DNA of 64,000 nucleotides, taken from a bacterium C-53 (GTDB lineage Bacteria; Bacillota; Clostridia; Lachnospirales; Lachnospiraceae). Under the pieces are notes generated by a model. The model saw only the letters and a program-made list of their open reading frames with translations. It was not told where the DNA came from and searched no databases. The stretch lies in the NCBI GenBank assembly GCA_003612525.1, contig RAZD01000013.1, positions 37,635 through 101,634 of the forward strand. The letters run 5' to 3'. Made by a program: the position numbers and the translations under genes. Shown piece after piece: positions 9,673-18,781 of this stretch (the stretch's first letter is position 1; each line of letters begins with the position of its first letter).

Positions 9673-10097
9673 TTGACTGGCGCTCCCTTCTCTGCACGTT
9701 TTTTAAGCTCCACTTCCTCCGTCTTTATTACTATGTAGGGGTAGGAAGGGCTTTGTGGCACATTCTCCGATTTATCCGGGCCGATAAACTCCGTATCAAG
9801 CACGACACCTCCATCCGTTTGATACACTGCGTTTACCTTAATGCTATAGCCTCCTGTCTGCTGCATTCCAAACCCCCGGCAAAAATACGTATATCCTGCA
9901 TCCGAAAAAGCGATTTCAAAACGTTCTGACTTTCTTTCATTAATCATTTGAAGAAGTTCCTTTGGAAGCTTATCCTCACAGACCACGGTAAATTCAAGAT
10001 CACGGATTTTTTCAGGTTCTTTGGACCCGGAAGCGCATCCGGCAAGAAATGCGGCAAGAAAAATGGTTAATATCCACAAACATTTCTGTTTCATCAT
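9669..10097 (-). CDS. Uncharacterised lipoprotein at head of pyr operon
   Basis: This 142-residue protein begins with a short charged/hydrophobic leader and a lipobox LAGC at about residues 18-21 (in FLAAFLAGCAS), so it should be a membrane-anchored lipoprotein facing outward. The mature part is mixed and polar, with the phrases ELLQMINERKSERFEIAFSD and YFCRGFGMQQTGGYSIKV, and it ends in a lysine-rich tail. I do not recognise a named family. Its stop overlaps the pyrC start by four bases, so it is translated as the first cistron of the pyrimidine cluster, although nothing in it suggests a pyrimidine role. Confidence 0.8.
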   Translation of the reverse strand: MMKQKCLWILTIFLAAFLAGCASGSKEPEKIRDLEFTVVCEDKLPKELLQMINERKSERFEIAFSDAGYTYFCRGFGMQQTGGYSIKVNAVYQTDGGVVLDTEFIGPDKSENVPQSPSYPYIVIKTEEVELKKRAEKGAPVK

Positions 10098-10109
10098 TCT
10101 TTTCCCTGA

Positions 10110-10138
10110 GTTTCTTTCTTTTATTTTATGAAAGAAAC
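10110..10138 (-). other. Hairpin in the leader of the lipoprotein/pyr operon
   Basis: A nine-base perfect inverted repeat, GTTTCTTTC with GAAAGAAAC, flanks an 11-base AT-rich loop, just above the lipoprotein ribosome binding site. No T run follows it on the minus strand, so it is not a standard terminator. It does not match the PyrR anti-antiterminator loop. Function unknown. Confidence 0.4.
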
Positions 10139-10226
10139 CGGAGAATCATTCTATAATTCTTCCTGATTATCATCGGATTCAGTTACAATTTACCACAGTT
10201 ATAAATACACCGTCAATTGAAATCTC

Positions 10227-10255
10227 TTGACGTAATACATAAAAACGTGCAAAAT
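10227..10255 (+). promoter_or_regulatory. Weak candidate promoter of plsC
   Basis: TTGACG at 10227-10232 is followed after 17 bases by CAAAAT at 10250-10255. The transcript would begin about 20 bases before the GGGGG-type ribosome binding site of the acyltransferase gene. The -10 match is poor. Confidence 0.35.
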
Positions 10256-10284
10256 AGGAATATATTACACTTGGGGGTAAAATC

Positions 10285-11031
10285 ATGATACGTTTTACAT
10301 TGGTTGTTTTATTTTTATTTCTCTTCCTGATTTGCAGTGTTCCCGTTGTGATTGTAGAATGGATGATAGGAAAACTGGGCTATCAGGAAATGAAAGATAA
10401 AAGCTCGCTTGCTATTGTCAACTGGGCTTTCCGCGTTGTTATTTTTCTGTCGGGTACAAAGGTTCACGTGATTGGGGAAGAAAATGTGCCTAAAGATCAG
10501 GCGGTTGTCTATATTCCAAATCACAGAAGTTATTTTGATATCATTCTCACTTATGTACGTGTCCCACGGCCGACCGGGTACATTGCAAAAAAAGAAATGC
10601 TGCGTTACCCGGTACTGAAAGACTGGATGAAAAATCTTCACTGTAAATTCCTGGACCGCAATGATATGAAAGCCGGAATGAAAATGATTCTGGATGCGAT
10701 TGCAGATCTTAAAAACGGAATTTCCATCTGCATATTCCCGGAGGGAACGCGTAACCGAAAAAGCAAAGACATGATGCCATTTAAGGAAGGAAGTCTTAAA
10801 ATCGCCGAAAAATCGGGATGTCCGATTATTCCTGTTGCGATTACCAATTCATCGGCAATTTTCGAAGACCACATTCCAAAAATTAAAAAGGCCCACGTAA
10901 TCATTGAATACGGTGAGCCTATTTATACAAAAGAACTAAGCGGCAATGACAGAAAATTCATCGGCGCTTATACACAGCGACAGATCAACGCTATGCTTCA
11001 AAAACATGATCTTTCAGTCTATTCACGATAG
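10285..11031 (+). CDS. plsC: 1-acyl-sn-glycerol-3-phosphate acyltransferase
   Basis: This 248-residue membrane-associated acyltransferase makes phosphatidic acid from lysophosphatidate. It has a single N-terminal hydrophobic segment (about residues 3-25). The catalytic block I motif NHRSYFD (an NHx4D form) lies at about residue 76, and the glycerophosphate-binding block FPEGTRNRKS at about residue 150, followed by PFKEGSLKIA. The last 41 bases overlap the 3' end of murF on the opposite strand, so the two genes converge with no room for a separate terminator. Confidence 0.92.
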   Translation: MIRFTLVVLFLFLFLICSVPVVIVEWMIGKLGYQEMKDKSSLAIVNWAFRVVIFLSGTKVHVIGEENVPKDQAVVYIPNHRSYFDIILTYVRVPRPTGYIAKKEMLRYPVLKDWMKNLHCKFLDRNDMKAGMKMILDAIADLKNGISICIFPEGTRNRKSKDMMPFKEGSLKIAEKSGCPIIPVAITNSSAIFEDHIPKIKKAHVIIEYGEPIYTKELSGNDRKFIGAYTQRQINAMLQKHDLSVYSR

Positions 11032-12373
11032 ATTCAAAATGCATTCCACGGGAGGCTTTGACGAGTACGGAGTCTCCCTTCTTTATGGCAGACAAAAGGG
11101 CTTCCTCAAGCTCCTCCGTATTTCTATAGTGCCTTACACAATCCCCTTTCAGATAACGCTTCGCGCCATCGGCCATATGAACAGCATTCTCACCGGCGCA
11201 TAAAAGCAGATCGACACCCTGCTTCCCTGCATACGCTCCCGTATCCGCATGCATCCTGTCAGCGTCCTCGCCAAGCTCAAACATGTCACCGAGAACTGCC
11301 ACTTTTCTCGTATCTGCACAGAGCAGTAAATCAATCGCCGATTTCATGGAAACAGGATTTGCATTATAGCAGTCATCAATGATCGTAATGCTTCCCGTAT
11401 CCACCAGATTACTGCGTCCGCTGACCGGCTTTACGGAGCATATTCCCTGTACAACCTCCTCCTGCGTAAGCCCGCATTCTCTTCCGATCAAAGCGGCAGC
11501 GGCAGAATTTAAAGCCATATGTCTGCCTGGCAAATTGATCTTTGCAGAGTATGCATTCTTTCCGTCATGGATTGTGAAACGGCTGCCGCTCAATCCCAGA
11601 CTTTCAATCTCTGACACATATACGTCATTCCCCTCCTCAAATCCAAAAGTTTTGGGAATAATACCCCTCACATCTTTTATCATTCCAAGATGAGAATCAT
11701 CCCCATTTACAACAATCACGCCTTCCGGATTCATATGGCCGAAAATCTCAGATTTCGCCTTTAGAATCCCTTCCTGAGTCTTCAGATTCTCCAGATGGCA
11801 GAAACCAATATTTGTTATCACGCACAGATCGGGTTTGGCAATGAAACTCAGACGATCCATCTCCCCAAAATCACTGATTCCCATCTCAAGAACAGCTATC
11901 TCATGCTCTTCGCGAATACTCAGTACAGTCAGCGGAAGGCCGACTTCATTATTCAGATTCCCCTGAGTCTTTAATACACGGTATTTCTGTGCAAGGACAG
12001 ATGCAATTACTTCCTTTGTGCTCGTCTTTCCAACGCTGCCCGTGATTCCGACAACCTTTACCGGAAGCTGCCGCCGGTAAAATTCCGCAATATCCTTAAG
12101 CGCCTGAAAAGAAGAATCTACGAGAATACAGGGTCCCGCCGGATTCTCAGGACGCTTTTCACAGACCACGCATAATGCGCCTTTTTCAAAGACCTGAGAA
12201 ATAAAATCGTGCCCGTCCACACGTTCTCCAACTGTCGCCAGAAACAGAAACCCTTCCTCCACTTTCCTGCTGTCAAGCACAACGCCCTCTACAGTCTTAC
12301 TGCGCAGCCCCTCATCTCCGATATATGTGCCGCTGCACGCTGCCACTATATTTTCAAGAGTCATATTTTTCAT
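10991..12373 (-). CDS. murF: UDP-N-acetylmuramoyl-tripeptide--D-alanyl-D-alanine ligase
   Basis: MurF adds D-Ala-D-Ala to the UDP-MurNAc-tripeptide, the last cytoplasmic step of peptidoglycan precursor synthesis. I place the start at 12373 (460 aa, MKNMTLENIV), preceded by GGAAAGG; an upstream GTG/ATG in the same frame at 12406 would overlap ddl. The Mur-ligase ATP loop appears as ITGSVGKTSTKE at about residue 110, the central domain has EMGISDFGEMD, and the C-terminal domain carries DDCYNANPVSMK. Its partner substrate enzyme, Ddl, lies directly upstream. The 3' end overlaps plsC by 41 bases. Confidence 0.95.
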   Translation of the reverse strand: MKNMTLENIVAACSGTYIGDEGLRSKTVEGVVLDSRKVEEGFLFLATVGERVDGHDFISQVFEKGALCVVCEKRPENPAGPCILVDSSFQALKDIAEFYRRQLPVKVVGITGSVGKTSTKEVIASVLAQKYRVLKTQGNLNNEVGLPLTVLSIREEHEIAVLEMGISDFGEMDRLSFIAKPDLCVITNIGFCHLENLKTQEGILKAKSEIFGHMNPEGVIVVNGDDSHLGMIKDVRGIIPKTFGFEEGNDVYVSEIESLGLSGSRFTIHDGKNAYSAKINLPGRHMALNSAAAALIGRECGLTQEEVVQGICSVKPVSGRSNLVDTGSITIIDDCYNANPVSMKSAIDLLLCADTRKVAVLGDMFELGEDADRMHADTGAYAGKQGVDLLLCAGENAVHMADGAKRYLKGDCVRHYRNTEELEEALLSAIKKGDSVLVKASRGMHFESIVNRLKDHVFEA

Positions 12374-12392
12374 AGCAATTGCCTTTCCGCAT

Positions 12393-13442
12393 TTACCTGC
12401 CCGCATATTTTTTTAGTGAAACCTCGATCAGTTTCTCACATAAATCAGGGAAATCAATGCCAAGCGCTGCCGCTTCCTGCGGTATCAGACTCGTTCTTGT
12501 CATACCAGGCAGCGTATTCGCTTCCAGGCAGAAAAATTCGTTCTTGGCATTCATCATAAAATCCATTCTCGCATATGCCGACATTCCAAGCGCATGATAG
12601 GCACGAACCGCACATGCCTGCATCGCTCTCGCAGTCTTTTCCGGTAAGTCAGCCGGACATGTTTCCACCGTACTACCTGGCTGATATTTATTCTTATAAT
12701 CGTAGAATCCCTGAATCGGCGCAATCTCAATCACCGGATAAGCTTCCCCGTCCACAACTGCAATTGAAAATTCACGCCCCTTTATGTACTCCTCCACCAC
12801 AATGTCAGCGTCATACTGCCTTGCGTCGCTTACCGCCTTTTCATACTCTGCCCGGTTATTCGCAATATAAACGCCAACCGAGGAGCCGCCGCACGATGTC
12901 TTTACCACACAGGGATACCCCAGATCGGGAAGCGCCAAAGAATCTTTTGGAATAATTTCATACTCAGGCGTTGACACATGAAAATGACGAAAGATCATCT
13001 TTGTCAGGCATTTATCCATTCCAAGCGCGCTGCTCAGATAATCGCTTCCCGTATATCGGATTCCCAACAGGTCAAAAGCCGCCTGGATTTTACCATTTTC
13101 ACCATTTTCGCCGTGCAGCGCTAAAAATACGATATCCGCCGCCCTGCAAAGCTCGATGACATTAGGACCGAAGTAACAATCCGAATTTTCTTTCCGCAAA
13201 GACTTGATATCCTCAAGATCAGGATTTGTTTCGCCCACTTTCCCGACGTCTTGGCTCCAGTCCCGGGCGCTTTCAAACAGCCTCTCCGGACAGTCCGCAT
13301 CTTCCCCGTCATATCCGCAGTATACGTCAATCAGAATTGCCTGATGCCCCTTTTCCCTGAGTGCATTATATACCATAGAGCCTGTCGCAAGCGATACGTC
13401 ACGCTCCATGCTTGTTCCTCCTGCCAAAACCGTGATTTTCAT
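12393..13442 (-). CDS. ddl: D-alanine--D-alanine ligase
   Basis: Ddl joins two D-alanines for the peptidoglycan stem peptide. The start is set at 13442 (349 aa, MKITVLAGGTSMERDVSL), four bases after the stop of the preceding membrane-protein gene; the open frame upstream lies inside that gene. ATP-grasp features are visible: VVKTSCGGSSVGV, the EEYIKGREFSIAVVDG strand, and the metal-binding end FFCLEANTLPGMT with a downstream tail of the usual length. The order Ddl then MurF supplies and consumes the same dipeptide, suggesting co-expression. Confidence 0.95.
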   Translation of the reverse strand: MKITVLAGGTSMERDVSLATGSMVYNALREKGHQAILIDVYCGYDGEDADCPERLFESARDWSQDVGKVGETNPDLEDIKSLRKENSDCYFGPNVIELCRAADIVFLALHGENGENGKIQAAFDLLGIRYTGSDYLSSALGMDKCLTKMIFRHFHVSTPEYEIIPKDSLALPDLGYPCVVKTSCGGSSVGVYIANNRAEYEKAVSDARQYDADIVVEEYIKGREFSIAVVDGEAYPVIEIAPIQGFYDYKNKYQPGSTVETCPADLPEKTARAMQACAVRAYHALGMSAYARMDFMMNAKNEFFCLEANTLPGMTRTSLIPQEAAALGIDFPDLCEKLIEVSLKKYAGR

Positions 13443-13446
13443 ATTT

Positions 13447-15123
13447 TCATACCTTTGCCTTTCTTGTCTTATAGAAGAACGCAGCGCACAATAGAACAAC
13501 CGCCGACACAGATACCGCCAATGATACTTTCTGCAAAACCGTTCCTCCATAATAGATATGAACCGTTCTGCTGCTCTCAAGCATCACACGGCACTGCCCG
13601 TTCGTACCGTTACCATCAACACTCAGTACATTCCCTTCAACATCCTCAGCGCAATATCCTTTATAATAGATATACGGCACATCCACATAAGATGCATCTG
13701 CACTGATATCTGAGACGTACATTTCATTCTTCTTCCGCATGACCTCATATGTATTTCCAATGTTATCTTCTGCCATATCCGCATTGCGAATCAACGCATC
13801 ACGATCAGACACGCCTGCCGGAAGCCACTCTCCACCGATTACATTTCCCGTAAACGGCGCATAACTGTAATAATCATCAGAGTAAGAATAATACCCTTCC
13901 TCGTTGCGCTGTATATTCCCGGAAAAACCAATCAATGCTGCCCCTAACAGAAACAGGAAGGCAATCTGTCCCATGCGCGTCTGGAAAACAGGCACATTCC
14001 TCGCACTGAAGGTCTGAATCTCTGACAAAATTAATTTCACAAACTCCTCCATATAAATGGATGCGGATACGGAGAGAAGTACGCATGACATGATAAAAAG
14101 CCGCCACGGAAACTGTACGAAACCTAATATATTCTGAACTCGCGCCCAGGGAAACAGATTCGTTGCCCCAAGCGTAAAAAGAATGCCAAACGCCGTACAA
14201 ATATCCGCAAATCTCACGACTCCTGTCTTTTCATGGCGTACAAAAAGGCCTGGAAGCAGCAAAAGGAATGGCACGATGCCCATACCTGGATTCACGTTGC
14301 GAAAGATTTCCCTGACCTGGAGCATCCCATAAGCCAGATCAAAATAATTATCGCCCGAATGAAACGATGCTGACATAAACTGCTCCAGAATCGGAACCCA
14401 GTAAAATGAAGTCAGAACTGCCACGAATATTGCTGTCACACATAGTTTCAGCAGTTCCTTTCTCTGTTTCCAGTACTTCGAAAATGAGAAAAGAAAAGCT
14501 GTCAGATACAATCCTATACAGAAAACCGTCGTAGTCGTATGGCAGAGCAGTACACCTGCCATCCCGATTCCCATCATGGCAGGGTGTTCAATCTTTGCAT
14601 TTACAAGCTCATAAAGACCAAATACCACAAACGGCAGGAAAATAAAAGCCGTATATTCCCCTGCCGCACTTCTGGTATAAATATCATCTACATGATACTG
14701 GGACAATGTCAGAATCACGGCTGCCGCTGATGCGCTGTAAACAGACCCTGTTATCTTTTGGGTGCAGTAAAAAGCAGACGCGTATGTGGCAATCAGGCAA
14801 AACGCAATAAATATATGGTAGCACGCATTGATTCCCACACCCAAAGCCCGCAGAACTGCCGGAATATACAACAAAAAATCAGGATAGAAAAGCGAACTTG
14901 CATAACCCTGCCCGCCGAAAAAAAGCACATTGATTTTTAAGAACGGCTTTCCCATCAGGATTCCTTCCTTCAATGCTTCAATACGCAGCAAATGATACTC
15001 TATGTCATGTCCGTTGATACAGTTTCCGGTCATAAGAGGCGTGCACACAAAAAAGATTGTGATGAGAAATATTCCAAGAACAAACATATTCTGTTTTGAT
15101 AACCGTGCTTTTTTCAGTTTCAT
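13447..15123 (-). CDS. Polytopic membrane protein, probable GT-C-like/YfhO-type envelope enzyme
   Basis: This 558-residue protein has about eleven hydrophobic segments spread from residue 12 to the C-terminal helix. The first extracytoplasmic loop contains NGHDIEYHLLRIEALKEG, an acidic pair after TM1 as in GT-C glycosyltransferases and related polyprenyl-dependent membrane enzymes. A second motif, YTRSAAGEYTAF, follows. The domain near the C-terminus (roughly 425-530) is soluble and beta-rich and should lie outside. It sits between a methyltransferase and ddl, so a role in decorating a secreted or cell-wall glycan is plausible. The exact activity is not deducible. Confidence 0.72.
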   Translation of the reverse strand: MKLKKARLSKQNMFVLGIFLITIFFVCTPLMTGNCINGHDIEYHLLRIEALKEGILMGKPFLKINVLFFGGQGYASSLFYPDFLLYIPAVLRALGVGINACYHIFIAFCLIATYASAFYCTQKITGSVYSASAAAVILTLSQYHVDDIYTRSAAGEYTAFIFLPFVVFGLYELVNAKIEHPAMMGIGMAGVLLCHTTTTVFCIGLYLTAFLFSFSKYWKQRKELLKLCVTAIFVAVLTSFYWVPILEQFMSASFHSGDNYFDLAYGMLQVREIFRNVNPGMGIVPFLLLLPGLFVRHEKTGVVRFADICTAFGILFTLGATNLFPWARVQNILGFVQFPWRLFIMSCVLLSVSASIYMEEFVKLILSEIQTFSARNVPVFQTRMGQIAFLFLLGAALIGFSGNIQRNEEGYYSYSDDYYSYAPFTGNVIGGEWLPAGVSDRDALIRNADMAEDNIGNTYEVMRKKNEMYVSDISADASYVDVPYIYYKGYCAEDVEGNVLSVDGNGTNGQCRVMLESSRTVHIYYGGTVLQKVSLAVSVSAVVLLCAAFFYKTRKAKV

Positions 15124-15162
15124 CCTTCTACCCCCGTGCTGACGTTATCCGCTCTTCTCACG

Positions 15163-16191
15163 CTACCTGCGTTTCAAAAGCATATGAATTTCCGAAGCAA
15201 ATTCACTTTTATCCACTACAAACTGCAAATCGTCAATCAGAGGAAGGAATTTTTCTGAAAAATAATCCTTCAAACGCGGATTTCCATTCTGCTCAAGCGT
15301 TACGCAGATAAAACGGTACAAATCCATCACATCAGAACCGAACTTCCATACGGCACAAGGCTCAAATCCCATACGGTCTGCCATATACTTTAAAGAATCG
15401 TCCGAAAATAAATGTGTATGTGTCCCGCCCAGGTGCCTGTTATAGCAAGTCTGATGCGATGCTTCAAAAACTGCGCTGAAAGAAAACATCGGAACAGACA
15501 GGAAAAGATACCGGATGTTCCGATTTTCCTGAATGGTATCAAGAATCTCATCGAGATTGATAATGTGTTCCAGCACCCCGATCGCTGATATGACATTTTT
15601 ATCTGTCTTTTTCAGAACATCCGCTATCGCTTCACTGTCAACCTGCGTTAAGATGTCTTCCCCTGCCATCTTATTGGCAAACTCTACCTGCGCCCGTGAA
15701 ATCTCGATCCCTTCCGCTTTCGCGCCAAGCTTTCTCATTGCACGTACAAAATATCCGCTTCCCGCGCCATCATCAAGCAAATCAATCTCAGACAAATCCA
15801 TATTGTCTTTTTTCAGGCTGTCAACCAAAAACTGTGCCTTCGGCACATAGATCATATTCAGCCGTTTCTCATAATTTTCCCGGTCTTTTGCCGTATAATT
15901 ATATGCATAATCATCTTCAATATAAACTTTATTTGCAAATGCTTCCGTATCCTGAAATTCGCCGCTTAAATGATGGCACTTCGGGCAGAGGTAATACCAT
16001 ACTTTATGACTCTTAAAAAGCGGCTCCCCCTCAATCGGTGCGCTGCACATCTTACAGCGCTCACGCTTCGGCTGAGCAGCAAACACATCCGCCATCCCAT
16101 CCGCCATTGCAAGCATCCGCTCATTCTGTTCAAAAAAATCACTTTTTATCCCGATCAAATCACCAAGAGGCTTTCCGTATTTTTTTTCCAT
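15163..16191 (-). CDS. SAM-dependent methyltransferase with N-terminal zinc ribbon
   Basis: The protein (342 aa from the ATG at 16191, MEKKYGKPLGD) begins with a CxxC pair in CKMCSAPIEG and a second pair in CPKCHHLSG, a zinc-ribbon layout known from sugar and polyketide C-methyltransferases. The class I SAM motif LLDDGAGSGYFVRAMR follows at about residue 135, then the motif GVLEHIINLDEIL. The ribosome binding site AGGAG lies about 14 bases from this ATG, which is long; a GTG at 16233 has no site. The putative substrate is a nucleotide sugar or glycan. The gene leads an operon into the membrane protein, ddl and murF. Confidence 0.75.
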   Translation of the reverse strand: MEKKYGKPLGDLIGIKSDFFEQNERMLAMADGMADVFAAQPKRERCKMCSAPIEGEPLFKSHKVWYYLCPKCHHLSGEFQDTEAFANKVYIEDDYAYNYTAKDRENYEKRLNMIYVPKAQFLVDSLKKDNMDLSEIDLLDDGAGSGYFVRAMRKLGAKAEGIEISRAQVEFANKMAGEDILTQVDSEAIADVLKKTDKNVISAIGVLEHIINLDEILDTIQENRNIRYLFLSVPMFSFSAVFEASHQTCYNRHLGGTHTHLFSDDSLKYMADRMGFEPCAVWKFGSDVMDLYRFICVTLEQNGNPRLKDYFSEKFLPLIDDLQFVVDKSEFASEIHMLLKRR

Positions 16192-16222
16192 AAAACTGTA
16201 ATTGACTCCTTTTCTGAATAAA

Positions 16223-16251
16223 TTTAGAAGCACTTTTCACGCTATTGTCAA
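16223..16251 (-). promoter_or_regulatory. Putative promoter of the methyltransferase-ddl-murF operon
   Basis: A consensus TTGACA lies on the minus strand at 16251-16246, with a TCTAAA/TAAATT -10-like segment 17-19 bases downstream. The transcript would start just above the AGGAG site of the methyltransferase gene. Confidence 0.5.
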
Positions 16252-16262
16252 TCATATCATAA

Positions 16263-17378
16263 TTACCGAAGACTGTCACTATGATTCAAAATCTGTGTAT
16301 TGTACAGAAAGAGGACATCACATTGTTCCGGCAGTTCCACCATCCGGGCCGCATATTCCATCATCACATATCGAAGATCAATCATCGTTATCTTTGAATA
16401 TCCCTTAAGGAGCAGGGGCGCAATACTGCTTCCAAACGAATCACGGAATAAAACAAGTTCGCCTCCATCTGGATTTGTCGGGTTCTCAAGCGTCAGAAGC
16501 GCCTTTGCGCCGGATAAATAAACATCATATTCATCCATACTTACTGCGTCCTCTGACAGAACTTCCCTGGCATACACCGGTATCTTCGCCTTTTTCTCAT
16601 AGTCAGTAACAACTGCACTTTCTATTACCGGGTTTGTCAGGCATCGAATCATATCCGGTTTTACCCGCCATCCGCTCTGAGACGCGTAAGAGCCATAATA
16701 AGAATCGTATTTCACGCACTCCTCATAATCTTCGGCTTCCGTTCCATTGACGTCCTTTCCCATCGCTTCCAGAAGAAAATCTGCCGTATCCGTAATTTCT
16801 TCCTGTTTCCAGTGAAGATCTGTTCTGTAGTAGTCCCCTGTTTCAAGCATACCGGTGATATCTATATAGGACATACCAGTCATATTTTCTCTCATGGCAG
16901 AAAACAGACTCCCGTAATCCATTTCAGGATAGCCGTTTTCTCCTGCCACAAAATAATTCTTATCGGGAATCACGGAATAATACACATCCGCCTTCGGAAA
17001 ATACTGTTTTGCAATGCCTGAAAATTTTTTCGCCGCACGCACTGTTTTTTCTTTATTGAAAGGGTACTCCAGGCGGTAAATGCCATCCCCGACCTGGTAC
17101 AATCCGTTATTCTCCTTCATAAACAGCATATCTTTTAATGCAAATGCTTTCCATGCGCGAAACCCGTCTCTAAAAACCACTTGATCGCGCGCATAATCTT
17201 CCACTCCGTCCATCACCTCACGGTTTAAAATTCCCGCAAATGAAAGAACCGGAAAAGCTGCCGCTCTCCTTCGCTCCGATCTTATGAACTCCCGCTCAGG
17301 CTGCACCGCACTCCACACCGGAATAAATAAAAGAACGGAGAAAAAGATTACAACAAACAGGATATTTACTTTCCTCAT
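16263..17378 (-). CDS. DHHW/AlgX-like SGNH-type protein, partner of MBOAT
   Basis: The protein is 371 aa from the ATG at 17378, chosen for the GGAGG five bases upstream. It has one N-terminal membrane anchor (about residues 4-22) and an extracytoplasmic SGNH-hydrolase-like domain. The motif YRTDLHWKQEE carries the Asp and His typical of DHHW/AlgJ-AlgX proteins, and FRDSFGSSIAPLL the nucleophile-type Ser region. Proteins of this group cooperate with an MBOAT acyltransferase to O-acylate secreted polysaccharides; the MBOAT gene is 32 bases upstream in the same operon. The glycan target is unknown. Confidence 0.8.
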   Translation of the reverse strand: MRKVNILFVVIFFSVLLFIPVWSAVQPEREFIRSERRRAAAFPVLSFAGILNREVMDGVEDYARDQVVFRDGFRAWKAFALKDMLFMKENNGLYQVGDGIYRLEYPFNKEKTVRAAKKFSGIAKQYFPKADVYYSVIPDKNYFVAGENGYPEMDYGSLFSAMRENMTGMSYIDITGMLETGDYYRTDLHWKQEEITDTADFLLEAMGKDVNGTEAEDYEECVKYDSYYGSYASQSGWRVKPDMIRCLTNPVIESAVVTDYEKKAKIPVYAREVLSEDAVSMDEYDVYLSGAKALLTLENPTNPDGGELVLFRDSFGSSIAPLLLKGYSKITMIDLRYVMMEYAARMVELPEQCDVLFLYNTQILNHSDSLR

Positions 17379-17410
17379 ACAAACCTCCACACCGCGAAGC
17401 GCATTTTACG

Positions 17411-18763
17411 CTAAAATCGAAAATACAAAAACGGCTGAAAAGAACTGTCGATTGTGAATGCTGTTGAAAGGAGGAAAAGCAGCAGGCAGACTGCACTTTT
17501 CAGCGCACAAAACCAGGCCCGCTCTTCAAACTTCTCCCTGATCACACGCATAACCGGTGTCATAAACACAAAAGACAAAATAAGAATACCGGAAAAATCA
17601 CGGAGGTAATAAAGCGATATCTGCGTTACACGCGCAATCCCCGCTCCGCCAAATAACCCTCTGACCCGTTCGACGGCCTGCGCAAGATTCTCCGCACGAA
17701 ACAGTACAAATCCGGCCATCACAAGGAAAAACGTCCATATCCGGCCAAACACGCTTTTTATGGATGCAGGTATCCTGTCATATATATGCGTCGTCCGAAA
17801 CCCCTTTTCCAGAATCAGCAGTATGCCAAAGTACAGTCCCCACAGGATAAAAGGAAGCGAAGCGCCATGCCAGAAACCAGTCAGAAACCACACAGCAAAG
17901 ATATTAAACGCATAGCGGATTCTGCCTACCCGGTTTCCGCCAAGCGGAATATATACGTAATCACGGAACCACGTCCCAAGCGTCATATGCCATCGACACC
18001 AGAATTCCGTCACGCTCCCTGAAACATACGGAAAGTTAAAGTTCTCTGGAAACTCAAATCCCATCATGCTTCCAAGCCCGATCGCCATATCGCTGTAGCC
18101 CGAAAAGTCATAGTAGATCTGCATCATAAATCCAATGGCAGTCAGGTAATACGCAAGCATATCTGTCTGCGCTCCCGCCTTTTCCACCAGCTGTGCAAGC
18201 GTATCCGCCAGAATCACTTTCTTCGCAAGTCCCACCGCAAAACGGCGGATACCATACGCAATTTTATCAATTGACAATCCTCTTTCCTTAAGCTGTCCCT
18301 CCATCTGCTCATACCGTACAATCGGCCCGGCAATTAATTGTGGGAACATGGAAATATACATTGCAAAATCTATAAAATTCCGCTGAATCCGCCCTCTTTT
18401 CCAATAAATATCCACCAGATAACTGATGATCTGAAAGATATAGAAGCTAATCCCAATCGGGAACGCCACACTCTTCGTACACTTAAAAAATACGAGTATC
18501 GCCGCCGCAGTCCCCGCGAATATCCACAATATCCGCTTCTGCATCCGCCTGTTTTCAGAATAAAATTCAAGCGCAAACCCTGCACCGTATCCAAAGAATA
18601 TCATGCCCGCCATCAAAATCCAGTATACAGGCTCACCCCATGCATAAAATATCAGACTCGCGGCTAATATAACTGCATTTCTGCCACCCGCAGGCATAAG
18701 AAAAACAAGAGCCAGAACAAGCGGCAGAAAAAAATATAGAAATGTCAAATCAGAAAACAGCAC
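17411..18763 (-). CDS. MBOAT-family membrane O-acyltransferase (AlgI/DltB-like)
   Basis: This 450-residue polytopic protein carries acyl groups across the membrane for polysaccharide or cell-wall O-acylation. Family signatures are FPQLIAGPIVRYEQ, the segment YFDFSGYSDMAIG-like at about residues 217-227, FWCRWHMTLGTWFRDYVYIPLGG split over the active-site loop, and the invariant His in GFWHGASLPFILWG. Eleven or so hydrophobic helices are visible. It sits between the DUF4358 lipoprotein and the DHHW protein, an arrangement seen repeatedly in Clostridia. No dlt genes are nearby, so teichoic acid D-alanylation is unlikely. Confidence 0.9.
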   Translation of the reverse strand: MLFSDLTFLYFFLPLVLALVFLMPAGGRNAVILAASLIFYAWGEPVYWILMAGMIFFGYGAGFALEFYSENRRMQKRILWIFAGTAAAILVFFKCTKSVAFPIGISFYIFQIISYLVDIYWKRGRIQRNFIDFAMYISMFPQLIAGPIVRYEQMEGQLKERGLSIDKIAYGIRRFAVGLAKKVILADTLAQLVEKAGAQTDMLAYYLTAIGFMMQIYYDFSGYSDMAIGLGSMMGFEFPENFNFPYVSGSVTEFWCRWHMTLGTWFRDYVYIPLGGNRVGRIRYAFNIFAVWFLTGFWHGASLPFILWGLYFGILLILEKGFRTTHIYDRIPASIKSVFGRIWTFFLVMAGFVLFRAENLAQAVERVRGLFGGAGIARVTQISLYYLRDFSGILILSFVFMTPVMRVIREKFEERAWFCALKSAVCLLLFLLSTAFTIDSSFQPFLYFRF

Positions 18764-18781
18764 CTCTTCACCACCCGAATC

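Noticed and set aside
10110..10138. Possible PyrR-type attenuator before the pyr cluster
   Set aside because: The loop does not fit the PyrR consensus, and no terminator with T run follows on the minus strand.
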